From assembly GCF_902806685.2 (NCBI RefSeq), contig NC_048547.1:14891196-14955195 (forward strand): 64,000 nt of DNA, written 5' to 3'. Made by a program: the position numbers and the translations under genes. Position 1 is the stretch's first letter, and the number at the start of each line of letters is the position of its first letter. This stretch comes from Maniola hyperantus. Its lineage: Eukaryota; Arthropoda; Insecta; Lepidoptera; Nymphalidae. Shown piece after piece: positions 1 to 12,500 of the stretch. Below the pieces are notes generated by a model. That model made no database searches, had not been told where the DNA came from, and saw nothing but the letters and a program-made list of their open reading frames with translations.

Positions 1-79
1 GTACAAACAAACAAACAAACAAACAAAGTTTTCCTCTTTATAATATTAGTGTAGAAGTGTAGACTAGCAGCTAGTTACT

Positions 80-285
80 AGCTGATGCCCGCGACTTCGT
101 CCGCGTGGAATTAGTTTTTTAAATCCCGTTGGAACTTTTTGATTTTCTGGGGTAAAAAGTCTATGTCACTCTCCAGGTACCCATGCAAAAATCACGTCGA
201 TCCGTTGCACCGTTGCGACATGATTGAAGGACAAACTAACGAACCAACAAACAAACACACTTTCGCATTTATACCTAATAAGGGT
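80..285 (+). repeat. RTE-like LINE tail / short retroelement (CCGCGACTTCGTCCGCGTGG family)
   Basis: Starts at gctgatgcccgcgacttcgt and ends near the cgcatttata motif. The same sequence recurs at least eight times here in both orientations, so it is an interspersed repeat of the type common in Lepidoptera. The RTE assignment is from general familiarity, not a search. Confidence 0.7.
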
Positions 286-843
286 ATAACTGATGTGAAT
301 TGTTCTTTTTAAAAAGACACAATATTGAAACGTGTTATAAATAATAAGTAGGTAGATACGGCCAGCAAAACGAAATAGAAATATTTCAAAGTTCAAACAT
401 TCGTAACGAGTGAGTTTTCAAAACAAATCATGAGTAACTAACTCTATTTACCTCCATTAGGTAAGTAGGTACCTACCAGATATTATAATGAGTATGAAAA
501 TAGAATCGGTTCCAATAACTGTGAAACGACTGTCGAGTTTTTACAGGCACCACTGAATCATAGTCTAGCATATTATATGTAGGTAGGCAAATAGTTTTAA
601 TGTGATTCATGAACTCATATTATTGGGTTTCTTAATATAAATGTATCATGTAAATGTCTAAAAAATACGACTGTAGTACTTACGGAATTCTCAGTGCGCG
701 AGTCTGACTCGCACTTGGCTGGTTTTTTCATTTACCTATGGAGAGATATTTTTCATAAATCTATCTCATTTTGACGTCTGAGCAAATTTAAATTAGTGTG
801 CTCTAAGTATAGATTATACCCAGTTCGGAGCTAATCATCAGTA

Positions 844-990
844 CAGTGCGACAAGGCTCTTTTGGCACTCGAATGACATTGACAGGGGGGCGCTGTTGGA
901 GAAAAAAGGCTAAAACAAGAACAAAGGAGACACTTGACGGCAACTTTAGTTGCGAATATCGCCACGCGCCAAAAGAGCCTTGTCGCACTG
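844..990. mobile_element. 147-bp foldback MITE with TA target duplication
   Basis: Terminal inverted repeats of about 23 bp begin CAGTGCGACAAGGCTCTTTT and end with the complement. A TA dinucleotide flanks both ends (842-843 and 991-992), the signature of Tc1/mariner-type insertion. It is too short to code a transposase. Confidence 0.85.
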
Positions 991-1282
991 TAGGTAGATA
1001 TTTAACATGGAGTCAAGACTATATGTGTTACATAAGCCCCTTCCACCTGCCCACAGGTGCAACCCACGATTGTCCTTTGTATGGACAAGCTTATCTCTAC
1101 CCGTGTGTGTGTGTGACATAATTACCGTGTGTGTACTAGTGTGCGTGTTATCGCGGTGAACGGACGCGTGCGCAGAGATTACAGAGTGATACTCTACCTA
1201 CCCCTAGCACGAGTTTGTGCTTCTCGACAACGTTCATAGACTTCGAGGATCGCAACACATCAACGTTAAATGGACCATATTA

Positions 1283-1437
1283 AGGCTGAAATCTATATAG
1301 AGCGCGCTTTGACTTTGCTTAGACTTAAGTTTGTGTTAACACGAGACAGATTCATGCCAGCAGCGGTACAGCGGCGGTAGTTTGAACAGTGTCTTAAGTC
1401 TGAGCTAAATATAAGTGCGCTCTAAAGATCTCTGCCT
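1283..1437. mobile_element. Foldback MITE, 'GGCTGAGATCTATAGAGCGC' family, copy 1
   Basis: Diverged arms around an internal spacer. Related copies lie at 36528-36725 and 53668-53796, which identifies it as a mobile family. No coding capacity. Confidence 0.6.
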
Positions 1438-1494
1438 CAGTGCTGCGAACATTTAACAAATCAGAAATTGCTAAAACGACTCACCTGGAAACGA

Positions 1495-1785
1495 TGATAG
1501 CTAGTGGTTAGGACGTCCGCCTTCTATTCAGGAGGTCGGGGGTCCAATCCCAGGCACACACTTCACTTCACACACAAAATATCACTTACTTAAAGCAAGT
1601 GATATTTTAAAGGAAAACGTAAGGAAACCTCATGTCTGAGAATTCTCCACAATGTTCTCGAAGGTGTCTGCCAATTTGCACTGGGCCAGCATGGCAGACT
1701 ATGGCTTAACCCCGTTTCATTCTAAGAGGAAACCCGTGGTTAGTAAGCTGGCAATGAGTTGATCATGATGATCCATCCGGAAAAT
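1495..1785 (+). mobile_element. tRNA-derived SINE, near full length
   Basis: The 5' head carries tRNA promoter-like boxes (tagtggttaggacgtccgcc and gggggtccaatccc); the body has the ctgagaattctcc motif and the tail ends gagttgatcatgatgat. Other copies of this family are at 42820-42955, 43440-43722, 51190-51490 and 63545-63785. Confidence 0.8.
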
Positions 1786-1861
1786 ATATCTAGACCATAA
1801 CGCTCACCAATGCGTCAAGAAGGTCATCCAAAAATTCGAAATCGATCAACATTTGAAAGCC

Positions 1862-2040
1862 TCAATAGCTCAACGGGTAGAGGAGTGGACTGAAAACCGA
1901 AAGGTCGACGGTTCAAACCCCGCCCGTTGCACTATTGTCGTACCTACTCCTAGCACAAGCTTGACGCTTAGTTGGAGAGGAAAGGGGGATATTAGTCATT
2001 TAACATGGCTAATATTCTTTTAAAAAAAAAAAAAAAAAAA
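1862..2040 (+). mobile_element. Second tRNA-derived SINE with poly(A) tail
   Basis: The head resembles a tRNA with box A (tagctcaacgggtagag) and box B (ggttcaaacccc) and an anticodon-loop-like ctgaaaa, then a unique body and a run of about 18 A. The 5' and 3' ends cannot pair into an acceptor stem, so it is not a working tRNA gene. Confidence 0.65.
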
Positions 2041-2339
2041 CATTGTCGTTGTCGACTCGTGCTATAGCTACGATCGCTGTGTGTAGGTGTATCCGCTCCA
2101 CCTAGTGTAGGTGTGGGCTGGACACTAACGTATGAATAATTTCGATAAAATGAGCTTACGTGAACTCCTAACGCATTGTTAAATAATTAATTAATACGAA
2201 AACTCTGCCATATATAGGAAGAAAAGCGTAAAGTACGAGGCAAAAAATGTATATATCGTCTAACTCTTTGATATTCTTCTTTGATAAAAATAGCCTTTTT
2301 TTATTACCTATTCAGATACAAGTTGACTGCAATCTCACC

Positions 2340-2630
2340 TGATCTGGTGGTAAGTTGTTGCCGGTAGGGTGGTAACTAGTCACGGCCGAAGCCAGACCAG
2401 ACTAGGGATAATCAAGAAACCTATACACATTCCCAAATTGCCTCTGCCAGAAATCGAAACCGGCCTAATAAGGCCAAAGCGCTTACAAATGCATCAAAAG
2501 CCTATGTCACTCTCCAGGTCTTTAACTACACCCATGCAAAAAATTCGTTGCTTCGTTGCGACGTGATTGAAGGACCAACCAACAAATAAACGTACTTTCG
2601 CATTTATAATATGGGTAGTAAATAGTGATT
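2340..2630 (+). repeat. Composite of two interspersed repeats
   Basis: 2340-2490 matches 4785-4960 (ccggtagggtggnaactagt...ccagaccaga...). It is followed by a 3' fragment of the CCGCGACTTCGT family (from about 2498). Confidence 0.6.
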
Positions 2631-3299
2631 CTGCACGTGTCATTCATGTATGGTCACGGGTGGTCTGTGTGTATGGTCCTGTTTAAAAAAGTCTTGTTGC
2701 TTGAAGTTTGTTGTGGGCTCTTCTCAGACCTGGGCGCGTTTGGAACCCTCGTAGCTTTAGTTTTAAGTGCGTATTAATTATCACCACTATATCATAATAT
2801 CATCGTACAAATAAAAATTTATGACAATCAAAAATTTTACCAATTCTGAATAAATAATTTGAGTTTGAGTTTAAATAAACTGCTCATCTTTTTTTGCCCT
2901 CAATATCTCAATCTACCAGTCGAATAGTATGCAATGCTACGGTTCTTGTAAGGTACCTCTACTCTACTCTCTCTCTGCAACAGATGCTCCAGATGTCACT
3001 GTCGCGCTAGTGTTTAGTGTTTAGTGCCTATACAAGCTACTCGTGGAAACAATACACTCTCTAACAAAGCCGTAAAAATATAAATTACCCACACAATTGC
3101 TGAGGTGTGACTTTCAAACAACGCATTCGACTTTAAAACAAAGCTTATGGCGTTTTAGAAAAATAGTCGTCTTGTTCATTGTTAACTAAGGTAGGTCTGC
3201 GACTTTGCTTGCAGACATCCTAGCAGACATACATACTAGAAGCTCCTATTTAACACCATTTACTTAAGTATTTATTTAAGTAAACCATAAAATGCAAAG

Positions 3300-3610
3300 T
3301 TAATATTTTGAGCTTAGATTTTACCACCGCCCGAACCGCAAGACGTCGGGCGAGTTTCCATCCTTATGTCGTCGACATCCCATCTACACGCACGAAACGT
3401 TTTGCGTCATCATTCCTCATACGTATTGCTAAGGTTTGGAATACTCTTCCACGATATGTGTTTCCTACCAATTACAACCCGGGTATGTTTAAAACAAGAG
3501 TGAATAGGCATCTTCTAGGTAAACGCGTCCCATCTTAGGCCACATCCCACATCATCACTTTCTATCAGGTGTGATTGTGGTCAAGCGTTTGCCATAATGA
3601 ATTTAAAAAA
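3300..3610 (+). pseudogene. C-terminal end of a non-LTR retrotransposon ORF with 3' tail
   Basis: The frame 3308-3538 ends with RTKR-like, IAKVWNTLP, and FKTRVNRHLLGKR motifs typical of the extreme C-terminus of Jockey/CR1-type reverse transcriptase ORFs. It is followed by a shared 3' tail ending in an A run near 3604. The upstream part is missing, so the copy is 5'-truncated. Related tails are at 37360-37490 and 43905-44040. Confidence 0.65.
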
Positions 3611-4104
3611 AAAATGCTTCAAAATATGGTTTTAGATTTTTAATTTCAGACGTTAATTTTGGAAAATACATACCTACGTGTAGTCCGCGACAAGTGAAGA
3701 CGGCAATCGGGGTACGAGGCGGGGGCCGCCCCGCAAAATCTCTTAACCATCTTACTAGGCATTGTACATAGATAGATAGAAATACTTCATAGCACACAAA
3801 ATATTAGATTATTTTTTTTACAATTTAATTAATTATTAAAAAAATTACGTAGTTTGAAATTAATAGTTAGGTAAGTATATGTACTTACTTATTGCCTGTT
3901 TTTAATTTTTTGCAATCATTTAATTTTTTTAGAAAAATTCTTGGTCACCATAAATCACACTGTACAATAAATCTCTCCTTACACTGACTATGAACACCCG
4001 TCTAGGTAAAGTGAAATCTTATTGTCTCTTCAAAGAAACTGAATAGCTTTAAAGCGTCGTTACATCGCTTTAAGTGTTAAAATCCATTTCAAAAGGATCG
4101 TCCA

Positions 4105-4139
4105 CACGTGTGCTCCACGTGCTCCACGTGCTCCACGTG
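4105..4139. promoter_or_regulatory. Cluster of four CACGTG E-boxes in a short tandem repeat
   Basis: CACGTG occurs at 4105, 4116, 4125 and 4134 within a degenerate tgctccacg repeat, about 2.3 kb upstream of zfh1 exon 1a. It is a possible bHLH site cluster; a plain microsatellite is equally possible. Confidence 0.35.
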
Positions 4140-4784
4140 CGAACAAGGTGCTATTGTCTTTGACTATAAAGGTTATACAACGGATAAATTACAGGCAAAC
4201 CTCATAAAGGAATTTAAACTCTAAATACATTGTGATAGGGATTAAAATTGAAATCAATAAGTTGTCAATATAATGATGCCGGTAGCGTAACCTTACCAAT
4301 TCTTGGTGGGCTTTGTTCTTGGCCATTACAATTAATACATCACATTGACAACTTTTTACAATATACCCATATAATAGGTAAGTATATTGTCTCAGCACTA
4401 GTTGTTACCCGCGACTTCGTGACGGTATTTACTATTTGCCTATGTCTAAATAAGTAGGTACCTACTTAAATTATTTCTCAATTATTATTATTAAATAGAG
4501 GGGTCTTCTAAAATACGTAATAATCCAAGTCCTTTGTTAGTGTTAAGTGTAATAACCATTTTAAATTACCGATTAAACTAAAAAAGCACGTCAAATCAGT
4601 GTCAATGTAAAGTCACATGCCAGTAAATATTTTATAGAAGCTCGCACCTGTTTTCACGTTTGATAAAGAGATACTGACTTGACTAGTTGTCAAACACCTT
4701 GAAGGTAGAAGAACAGGTACGTACGGCAGTTTCATGAACCCCATTCCCCTGATCGGTTTCTACCCGGCATCGTACCAGAACGCT

Positions 4785-4960
4785 AAATGACTGGCCGGCT
4801 TTGCCGGTAGGGTGGCAACTAGCCACGGCTGAACCAGACCAGACCAGAGATAGTCAAGAAATTATACATTCCTAAATCGCCCCTGCCAGAGATAGAACCC
4901 GGGGTGCCGGGACCTCCCGTTTATAAGACCACAGCGCTGACCACTGCGCTATAGGGGTCG
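4785..4960 (+). repeat. Interspersed repeat, copy 2 of the 2340-2490 family
   Basis: Shares the cggtagggtggcaactag and ccagaccagaccagag blocks and ends with a tRNA-like agcgctgaccactgcgctat, suggesting a tRNA-related SINE read from its complement. Confidence 0.55.
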
Positions 4961-5204
4961 TCAATATTTAGGTAGTTAGGTAAGGTACCTACTTATTATT
5001 TACTTAGTTTGTATTTAGTAACACTGATAGGTATATCATACCCGCGATTAATTTCGTTTGCGGATAGGTACCTAATTGTTTTTGTGTTTTCCCAATACCT
5101 ATCATTAATTAATTTCGAGTCAAATTTTTAATATAGAAATTAGCTGAATATTATTTTACTGGAAAAAAATTGTATTACCTACTTACTCAAATAAAATAAT
5201 GTAC

Positions 5205-5343
5205 ACGACAGGTCGAGATGGCAATCGAAAAGGATGGACCGGACACCCACACGTCACCCGTGCTCGTCCGCACCGGGTTAGCGCGGGGGCTGTGCGGGTT
5301 CGCGGGGCGTTCCCTCCCCGATTGCCAGTTCGACCTGTCGCGG
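5205..5343. mobile_element. Foldback MITE, 'CGACAGGTCGA...GGCAATCG' family
   Basis: The left end cgacaggtcgagatggcaat mirrors the right end attgccagttcgacctgtcg. Related copies: 56737-56862 complete, 3680-3740 and 26047-26110 as half elements. Confidence 0.7.
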
Positions 5344-6459
5344 ATTCATAGGTAGAAGTTAGAACTCAACTTGCTTTGAGCTACGCCTAGCGCCATCTAG
5401 TGACAAGAAGCCGAAACGCGCATAAAATGTAGAGTCTTAATTTTATTTTAAAAACACGTTTGGAAACTTAGTTTTAATTAAGATATTTGTAAATAAAATA
5501 TTATTTTAGGTATCTTAATATAGAATAATAAATTATTTAAGAAATTATAATTTATAATCAATAGGTTTGTAGCAGAGGATTGGCAAGTAGGTAGATATAA
5601 ATAATTGTAAAACAGTAAACTCCATTGAAAATAAAAGCAGTTAAAATTACTATTTGTCAAGGGCACTGTGGCAACTTTAGTTTATAGAATTAAATAGAGA
5701 CGGCTTATCAAAAAGCTTATCGAGTTAAATAGAGACAGGTAGATGAATGGGAAGGTGGAGCGTAGAGTGTGTATAAATAAACAGATTTACTTTGCACCTA
5801 GGTACCTACCTAGTCATAGTGGCAAAACTAGAAACTTCTTTACCCTCATGTGTGAACTTTTCCGAACCTAGTTTTTTTTGCTGACCCCTTTGGTGCAGTG
5901 GTGCGTGGTCTCAGCATTTTGGGTTCGATCTTTAAATGAGTCGAGATATAAACTTCTGCACATGGACTCGGGTTAAGTCTGAGGCTAGTGAGAGATCACT
6001 GCTGCTAGTTAGGTACTAGTTAAGGCTACTACCATGCCTTGCCAATTGATGGACCGAAGACTAGGTAGACCACATAATAGGAACCGATTAAGGACCCGCT
6101 TTCAGTTTATTCATGCAGATACTCATCAGCTAAGACATCAGTGAAACAAAAAAACCTTAAGGGAGAGAATGGTCTAGAGCAGACTTGTGCCTGAATGCTT
6201 CTCTTGACAAAATTGACCTAAAGGTAATAATTTAAAGCTTTTGAGTTGCGAGTTTGAGTTGAGCGGGCAGTGGCATCGCGGGCAAGATAGCTCGGTGTAC
6301 ACGGGACACGGGCCGGCTCCGCTCAGCGGGTTCACTAATTAAGTATAGGTGGGGGAGGTGGTGCGGCGCGGGGTGGGGTGCGGGCAGGGCGGGGCGAGAG
6401 GCGGGCCGGCTTCATTCCGCCGCGCGCCGCGCCGCGAGACACACGTGCGAGCGCGGGCC

Positions 6460-6553
6460 ATGGTCGCGAGAACCGATGAGATGTTCGGCTGCTATGGTGA
6501 CAGCTACTCGTACCGCCTGTGGAGCCTGGCCAACGTTTGGGGCGCCTGCCGAT
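6460..6553 (+). CDS. zfh1: zfh1 candidate first coding exon 1a
   Basis: Opens at an ATG (6460) in a CpG-rich stretch and codes MVARTDEMFGCYGDSYSYRL followed by WSLANVWGACR, then reaches a consensus donor (gtgagt at 6554). It leaves one base over (phase 1), which is exactly what the acceptor of the finger exon at 14059 needs. A second in-frame ATG lies seven codons in. The exon is inferred from open frame, donor and phase; no transcript evidence is available. Confidence 0.6.
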
Positions 6554-9500
6554 GTGAGTTGGGACAGTAGAAACAAGTATCACGTCCTCGCAGTGCTCGA
6601 AACGTCCAACGGAAAAAAGTTCAAGTTTAGTTAGTGCGTCGCGGTACACTCGTTTAATAAATAATTACCGTCCGTGTTAATAGGACTGTAACTACGACCG
6701 TATCGGAGTGGTTGCAAAAACAAAATATAAAATAAAGTGCGTCCAAAATTCACTACTAAAAAATAAATGAATTTCGCGCTACCGTTGCTATCAGAGTGGT
6801 TGCAACGTATAAAAGTTTAAGTGCGTCGGATTTTACAATATTCAACCATCGGATACTTACTGTGCAAATCCTCATGCATAGTGGTAACAAAGTAGAAAAG
6901 TTCAAGTTCAGAAAACATACAAGTGCGTTGGGCATCACAATCCTCTGCCCCAGCACGAATACTCTGCCAAAGTGAATCCGACGTAGAAACGTACAAGTCG
7001 AGTTAGTGTGTTGTAAACACGGTTAACCGTCGAGTCGCCATAGGGCAGTGAGTGAAGTTGTGGCTCAATGAAAGTGCATAGCCAGCCTATGGGAGTGGGC
7101 GGCTGGTACGAATGCTTGGCGGCCGACTGGCTCGCCAACATGAGGAGTAAGCAGGTCCCCACGTCCACCACCTCTGCCAGGCGGCTGGCAGCCTTAAGTA
7201 AGCTTTCTTTTACTTTTGTTTTCATTTGCATATTATTTTATCTTATAATATTTAAGTACTTAATTACTTTTATCATTATTTATTGTCTTCCTTTCTAATA
7301 GTTTACGTTCCATTTCGTGCGCTACAAGCGTTAAAAATCTAATTGCTTTCTTGAAAACGTTTTTACACTCAAAACATTGAATTTTGTATAGAGCACCAAG
7401 TGATATTATTGTAATTAGTAAAATTGTGTAGGTACCTCCTAAACAATTTTATGTTTTCCATTCGTGCTCTCTTTTAAAAATACTTTGCCTCTAAAATAGA
7501 ATCCCAAAATTGATTTTGCAAGCAAAATATTGAATTTCGTGATTGCTCTACATTTGTTAGAAAGTATCAGAATTGGTATTTTTTCACCTTAAGTGCAATG
7601 TTGATTATGTTGATATTTGTGAAAAGTACCTACACGAAGTATAAATAACACCATAAGAAATTTTCGCCCATAAAGTGTATGTAAACAATAAAAAAAAATT
7701 AATATTGTAGATAAAGTTTACCCGTAACAAGAAGACTAGAATCATGAAACAGGTGAAAACGAACACCTCTGGCGCATTAAAAATAAAACCGTACGCACGT
7801 CTTCATTAGAAATAACCTTGGTGTTGGTCCCCCTCGATCCCTCGGGATATAATTCATCCACTTGAGAATCGGGAACAGGTATACACAGACTTGAAAGAAA
7901 GTTTCGTTTGTCGAGGCTCCCCTCAACGTCTTAAATCGTAAATGATTATGTTGTTTTAATTCATTTGCTTTTACTTACTTTTATTTTTCCTTTTCACTTT
8001 ATTTTTACTTTATTCTTCTTTGAACGCCGCCTGTCTGGAGTGGATAATAATGTAATAGGGCCGTTTGTTGCACTCGGCCGTTTGTGCGTGAAGCGTGGTG
8101 TCTATGAAAAGTTTGCGGAAAGCGTATGAATAAATTAGTAAAACTTGGGGTTGTTTTACCCATCATTATTCGTATACCTATTTATTTAATGAAAGACGGC
8201 AATACCAAAGTTTTTGGAATGTCTTATAAATTGCTAGATGCTTATTATTATTGAAAACATCTACTTCAACCATTTAGTTGTTAAGTACCTACTTAACTTT
8301 TCTTAGTACATACTTATTCAATAACTTCAACAACCTTCTTATAACTTTCAAACTGGGCTTTGTTTATAAAAGATCTCAATTAGATCTGATCAGATACTAC
8401 TTTTTGTTCAATTTTTTTCTAGTATGTACATTGAATTTATCCTGATTATGCTGACTATAAAACAGTTCATAGGTACTTACCTACCTAAATATTTTTCTTT
8501 ATTAAAAAGTAGATAATATAGGAAGTTAACAGATTAATTTGAACTAAACGACTGAAATGCCACCAGCCAAGCTGCACTGGATTAGTGTGATGAATATAAA
8601 CTCCAAAGGTTAAAACTATTTCACCTTGATGAGCTTTTGTCTTTGTCCCGTTGTGGGCTGATATTGATGATTATGAAATATACATAGACACCAATATCTA
8701 TAGCTAAATGTATCCAACCCTTGAAAAAAATACAAAATAAATGAAAACAATAACCTCTTTCAACAAACTGATGATGATTAAGAAATTAATGGAATTGAAC
8801 CACGTGATCTTAGTTACAAAGAATCTTCTAATTAATTTGTTTATGATAGCTACCTATCTATTAGGTGCTTTATTAGTTTAAGATTAAGCTTCACTAAATA
8901 AATCAGGACTAGGTAATGTTGTTTATTTTTCGTAATACCTATTTGCTAACTCTACATTAATAGAGTTGACATTTGTAGGTAGAGCGATAGTTAATGAGTT
9001 AACTTTAATTCATGTTCTAATTATGATAACATCTAGGTTGGTAGAAATGATATCCTGAACTTGTACCTACCAATAAGGAAACTGCCAGTTGTTGGAGTTT
9101 TCGAGTTAATTATTGATAGGTACTTTATTGGAAACTGCTTAGGTATAGGTAGGTATGTGGATAAATATTTATATTTATGTCATTCCTAGTTGACGTTTGG
9201 AACTTATATTCAAAATAATATGTATGGGTACTTATTGTAAAGTAGTGATTGGTTCAAATTTTTGATTAGCCATAGTAGATAGATTAGTTGAAACATGTAT
9301 TTGTCCAACCAACAAATGATGAATGTCTTATTGACAATATACTTAGGTAGATAGGTATCTAATAGAAGCAAATGGTTTTGCATTCAGCTACTCCCAAGGT
9401 ATCGTTGATGTATCAGGTTTTCTTTTATTCATTTCATTTCATTTGAAAATCGCAGCTGCTGATTTACCTGCCAGTTATTCTAAGATATAGTGACCTACTG

Positions 9501-12500
9501 GTTACTTTGCTTTTAAACCCGGTAGTAGAGTCCTGAACTATCGAAGCGTCTGCAATATAGTCATACATAATAACTGTTTTGAGGAAGTAGGTACCAAAGT
9601 TTTGCCAAGTCGGTGAGTTAAGGTAAAAGACGAATCATAGGTTGATAGGTAGGTATTACTCGTTAGGAGCGATCGGCGCCACTTTGCTAATCACTTGTTT
9701 GTACACAACAAGGCTCATTAAAATCGACTAACTCCTAAATCACTTGATAAACACTTTTAACTACTGATCAACATAGGCTCTACACTTTCTACGTGCATGA
9801 TTAAACACGGGGTCTGTCGTGTAAAGTGTGAATTAAACAGAACTTAAGACAATATAAATTGTTTATTGATTATTTTCAAAAGAAATTTGTTTAGACTTCT
9901 ATAAAATCAGTTCTTAAATCTTACCTCCTTATAGTTGTTTTTATTAATGAGATAGTCTAGATATCTCAACATGGAATAATGGTGAATCATTTGGCATTCC
10001 CTTCACTCTGATAGTTATTGGTATCTATCTATGGTTGTTGACTCATCTTAGGTAGACCTACCTATTTCAGATATTTTACAGTGTCAGTTTTCCTAAATCA
10101 CTACCATCAACTGAGTAGGAGTAGGTACAAGATAATTTTAGTCTATGAATCATTTGCTAATTTGGAATTTGAGTGTTATCTGCCCATAGCGAAATCGAGC
10201 CAAAGGTAGGCATGTAGGTTTTATCTAGCCCATCTACTTATATCATAACCTGTCACTAATAAAAATACAAATAAGTAGGTAGGTATGTAGGTAAGTACGT
10301 AGGTACATAAACCACAGTTAAGATATGAGCTAGTATAATCAATACACCTACCTAACAGTAGATAGGTATCAACTGATAGACAACGGCCTTAACCATTGAA
10401 TTTAGAAACTTGAAAATTTTGCATGTTTCTAAATTTTGATAACCTAGGCCCGCCTTATGAAACGATTTTCAGAAATTCCAACAGGATTCTAACACACATT
10501 ATGGGTGTACTCAATTATGCCTGAAATAAAAGTTTATTTATTTATTTATTATTTTAATTTAAAACAGGGTGGAGTCACGGAATCATCCAGGTATATCTAT
10601 AGGTACCAATGGATTGTAGCACAGAAATGGACAAACAATTTGACTCTCATGCGTGTAAACTACAACCGCCATCACAAAGTCGACCACAAGGTTTTTGTTG
10701 CTAACCCTCCCCCGCACCTCAGTGTAGGTAGGTGCCTGTCAACCAATCATCGCTCGTTGTTCTAAGTGTAGGAAACTTGATCATACTTATTGTTTATGTG
10801 CGTGTTTGTGTGAGTCAATTAGTATCCAATATCCATTAAAATTTAATCAAGATTACACTTCAATTTGATTAAAATTTATTAGACTATAAAAGTAAGTGTC
10901 TATAGGTATCTACCTACTACAGCTAACTAGACAAACATGATTCTTAATCCTAGAACTTTCTTTAAAAAAAAATTAAAAAAAAAGAATATTTTTTGTAAAT
11001 CGATAATAATTCTAATTAAATAATAATTGAAATATAAAGATATCAACACGTCATGAGGCGTAGGTTCTTATAATAGTTTCATTGGACCTAATCCGTCCAA
11101 TTACAAATCTTTAGAAGCTCAAATCATTGCATCATCATCATCATTATTAGAACCAAAATTGTAGTAACTTACTGTACCATTGTAAAACGGAGTCTACAAA
11201 ACATCATGGAGTCTTAATATTTTTATGACTAACTCCTCCTCCCCCATACCTCAACCGTACAGGTGTGGCCAATCACCGCCAACGACGATTGTTTGATTTG
11301 TTAGTGTGCTTACACTCATACTTATTCTCTGCGTGTAGGTGTTTGTTAATTTTTAACACGATTCGTGACAGTTTGTATGTGTGTGTAAATTGTTTTATTG
11401 AATGCTCGTGCGCACAGATTAATTTATTGATACACATTGTGATAAAACATAGGTAGGTTTACTTTTGTCTAAACCATGTTGTACAGTTTACTAGTAGGTA
11501 AATAAATAGGTACAGTTTCATTTTTATAACGATGAGTGATAAAAATCGTCATCACGCCATGGCTCTAGGAACTAGGTAAGTATTAACAATTTGATTCAAC
11601 ACTAATTTATCGAACTAAGTAACCAGTGTTGTTTAAAAAAAAAAAATTATCTGTTTACTATTTACGTAGGTACCTGTGTAACATTTGTATCGTTTAAATC
11701 ATAAACGAAACATCGCCGTTTCATACCACTAGCGCCATCTATTATCGAGTAGCACAAGCACACTTGCATCACCTTATTATAGCTATCAAAATAGTTTAAT
11801 CATTTAAAGTAGATTTGTAAATGAATTTAATAAAAATGTAATTCTAAATAAAAATGTATAGCTAGCGGACAGCAATGAATATTTTGGTAGGTAGGTACCT
11901 ACTAGTTAAGGTAGAGGTAGGCAGGACCTGCCTGAAAAACTTACTGTTAGACAATTTCGACACCCACCAAATCGACATGTTTTATACCTGCGCAGTACAA
12001 TAGCTTCCTCTATCGAACATTTTCACAGCGAAAAAAAAAAAACAATCGGTGGCTGCTGGGCTATGAGTTATTACAACTAGGGTAAGCCGTGCGTTTGTGC
12101 CTGTATGACGTGCACGCCACTGTCTAATATAATATATCGCATCGTATACAGAACGAAAGCAAAAACAACGCGAAAAATATTAAAATAAAATCCTATATTT
12201 TGTAAAAGTTCATGATACTTATGCAAATAAAACATCTCACTGACGCTAGAGGTCAACGAAAGTTGCGTAAGTAGGCCACTCGGTGTCATTGCTGCGTCGT
12301 AGGCGGGACATTAACCCGAGTTTTGCGCACTATACTTACATTGCGGGTTTGAAAGATTGATCATTGGATACGACTACACACGCACTAATTAATACTCGTA
12401 CGCGGCGTTGTTTTGCTCTTTATTATATTTGATTTACGACGCGCGCCGCTAGCGGCCGGTTTAAAAACGATATTACGCGGGAAAGCGGCCATTACCAAAA

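Larger units (their letters stand above)
1..6240. other. Repeat-rich DNA upstream of zfh1
   Basis: No supportable gene. It contains LINE-tail copies, a TA-flanked foldback at 844-990, a SINE at 1495-1785, a second tRNA-like SINE ending in poly(A) near 2021-2040, a LINE ORF end at 3308-3538 and a foldback at 5205-5343. Individual elements are listed separately. Confidence 0.7.

Noticed and set aside
1862..1940. Functional tRNA gene
   Set aside because: Box A- and B-like motifs exist but the acceptor stem does not pair, and the sequence runs on into a poly(A)-tailed SINE body.
6335..6649. 104-aa minus-strand proline/arginine-rich frame
   Set aside because: An effect of high GC around zfh1 exon 1a; no splice sites or family resemblance.
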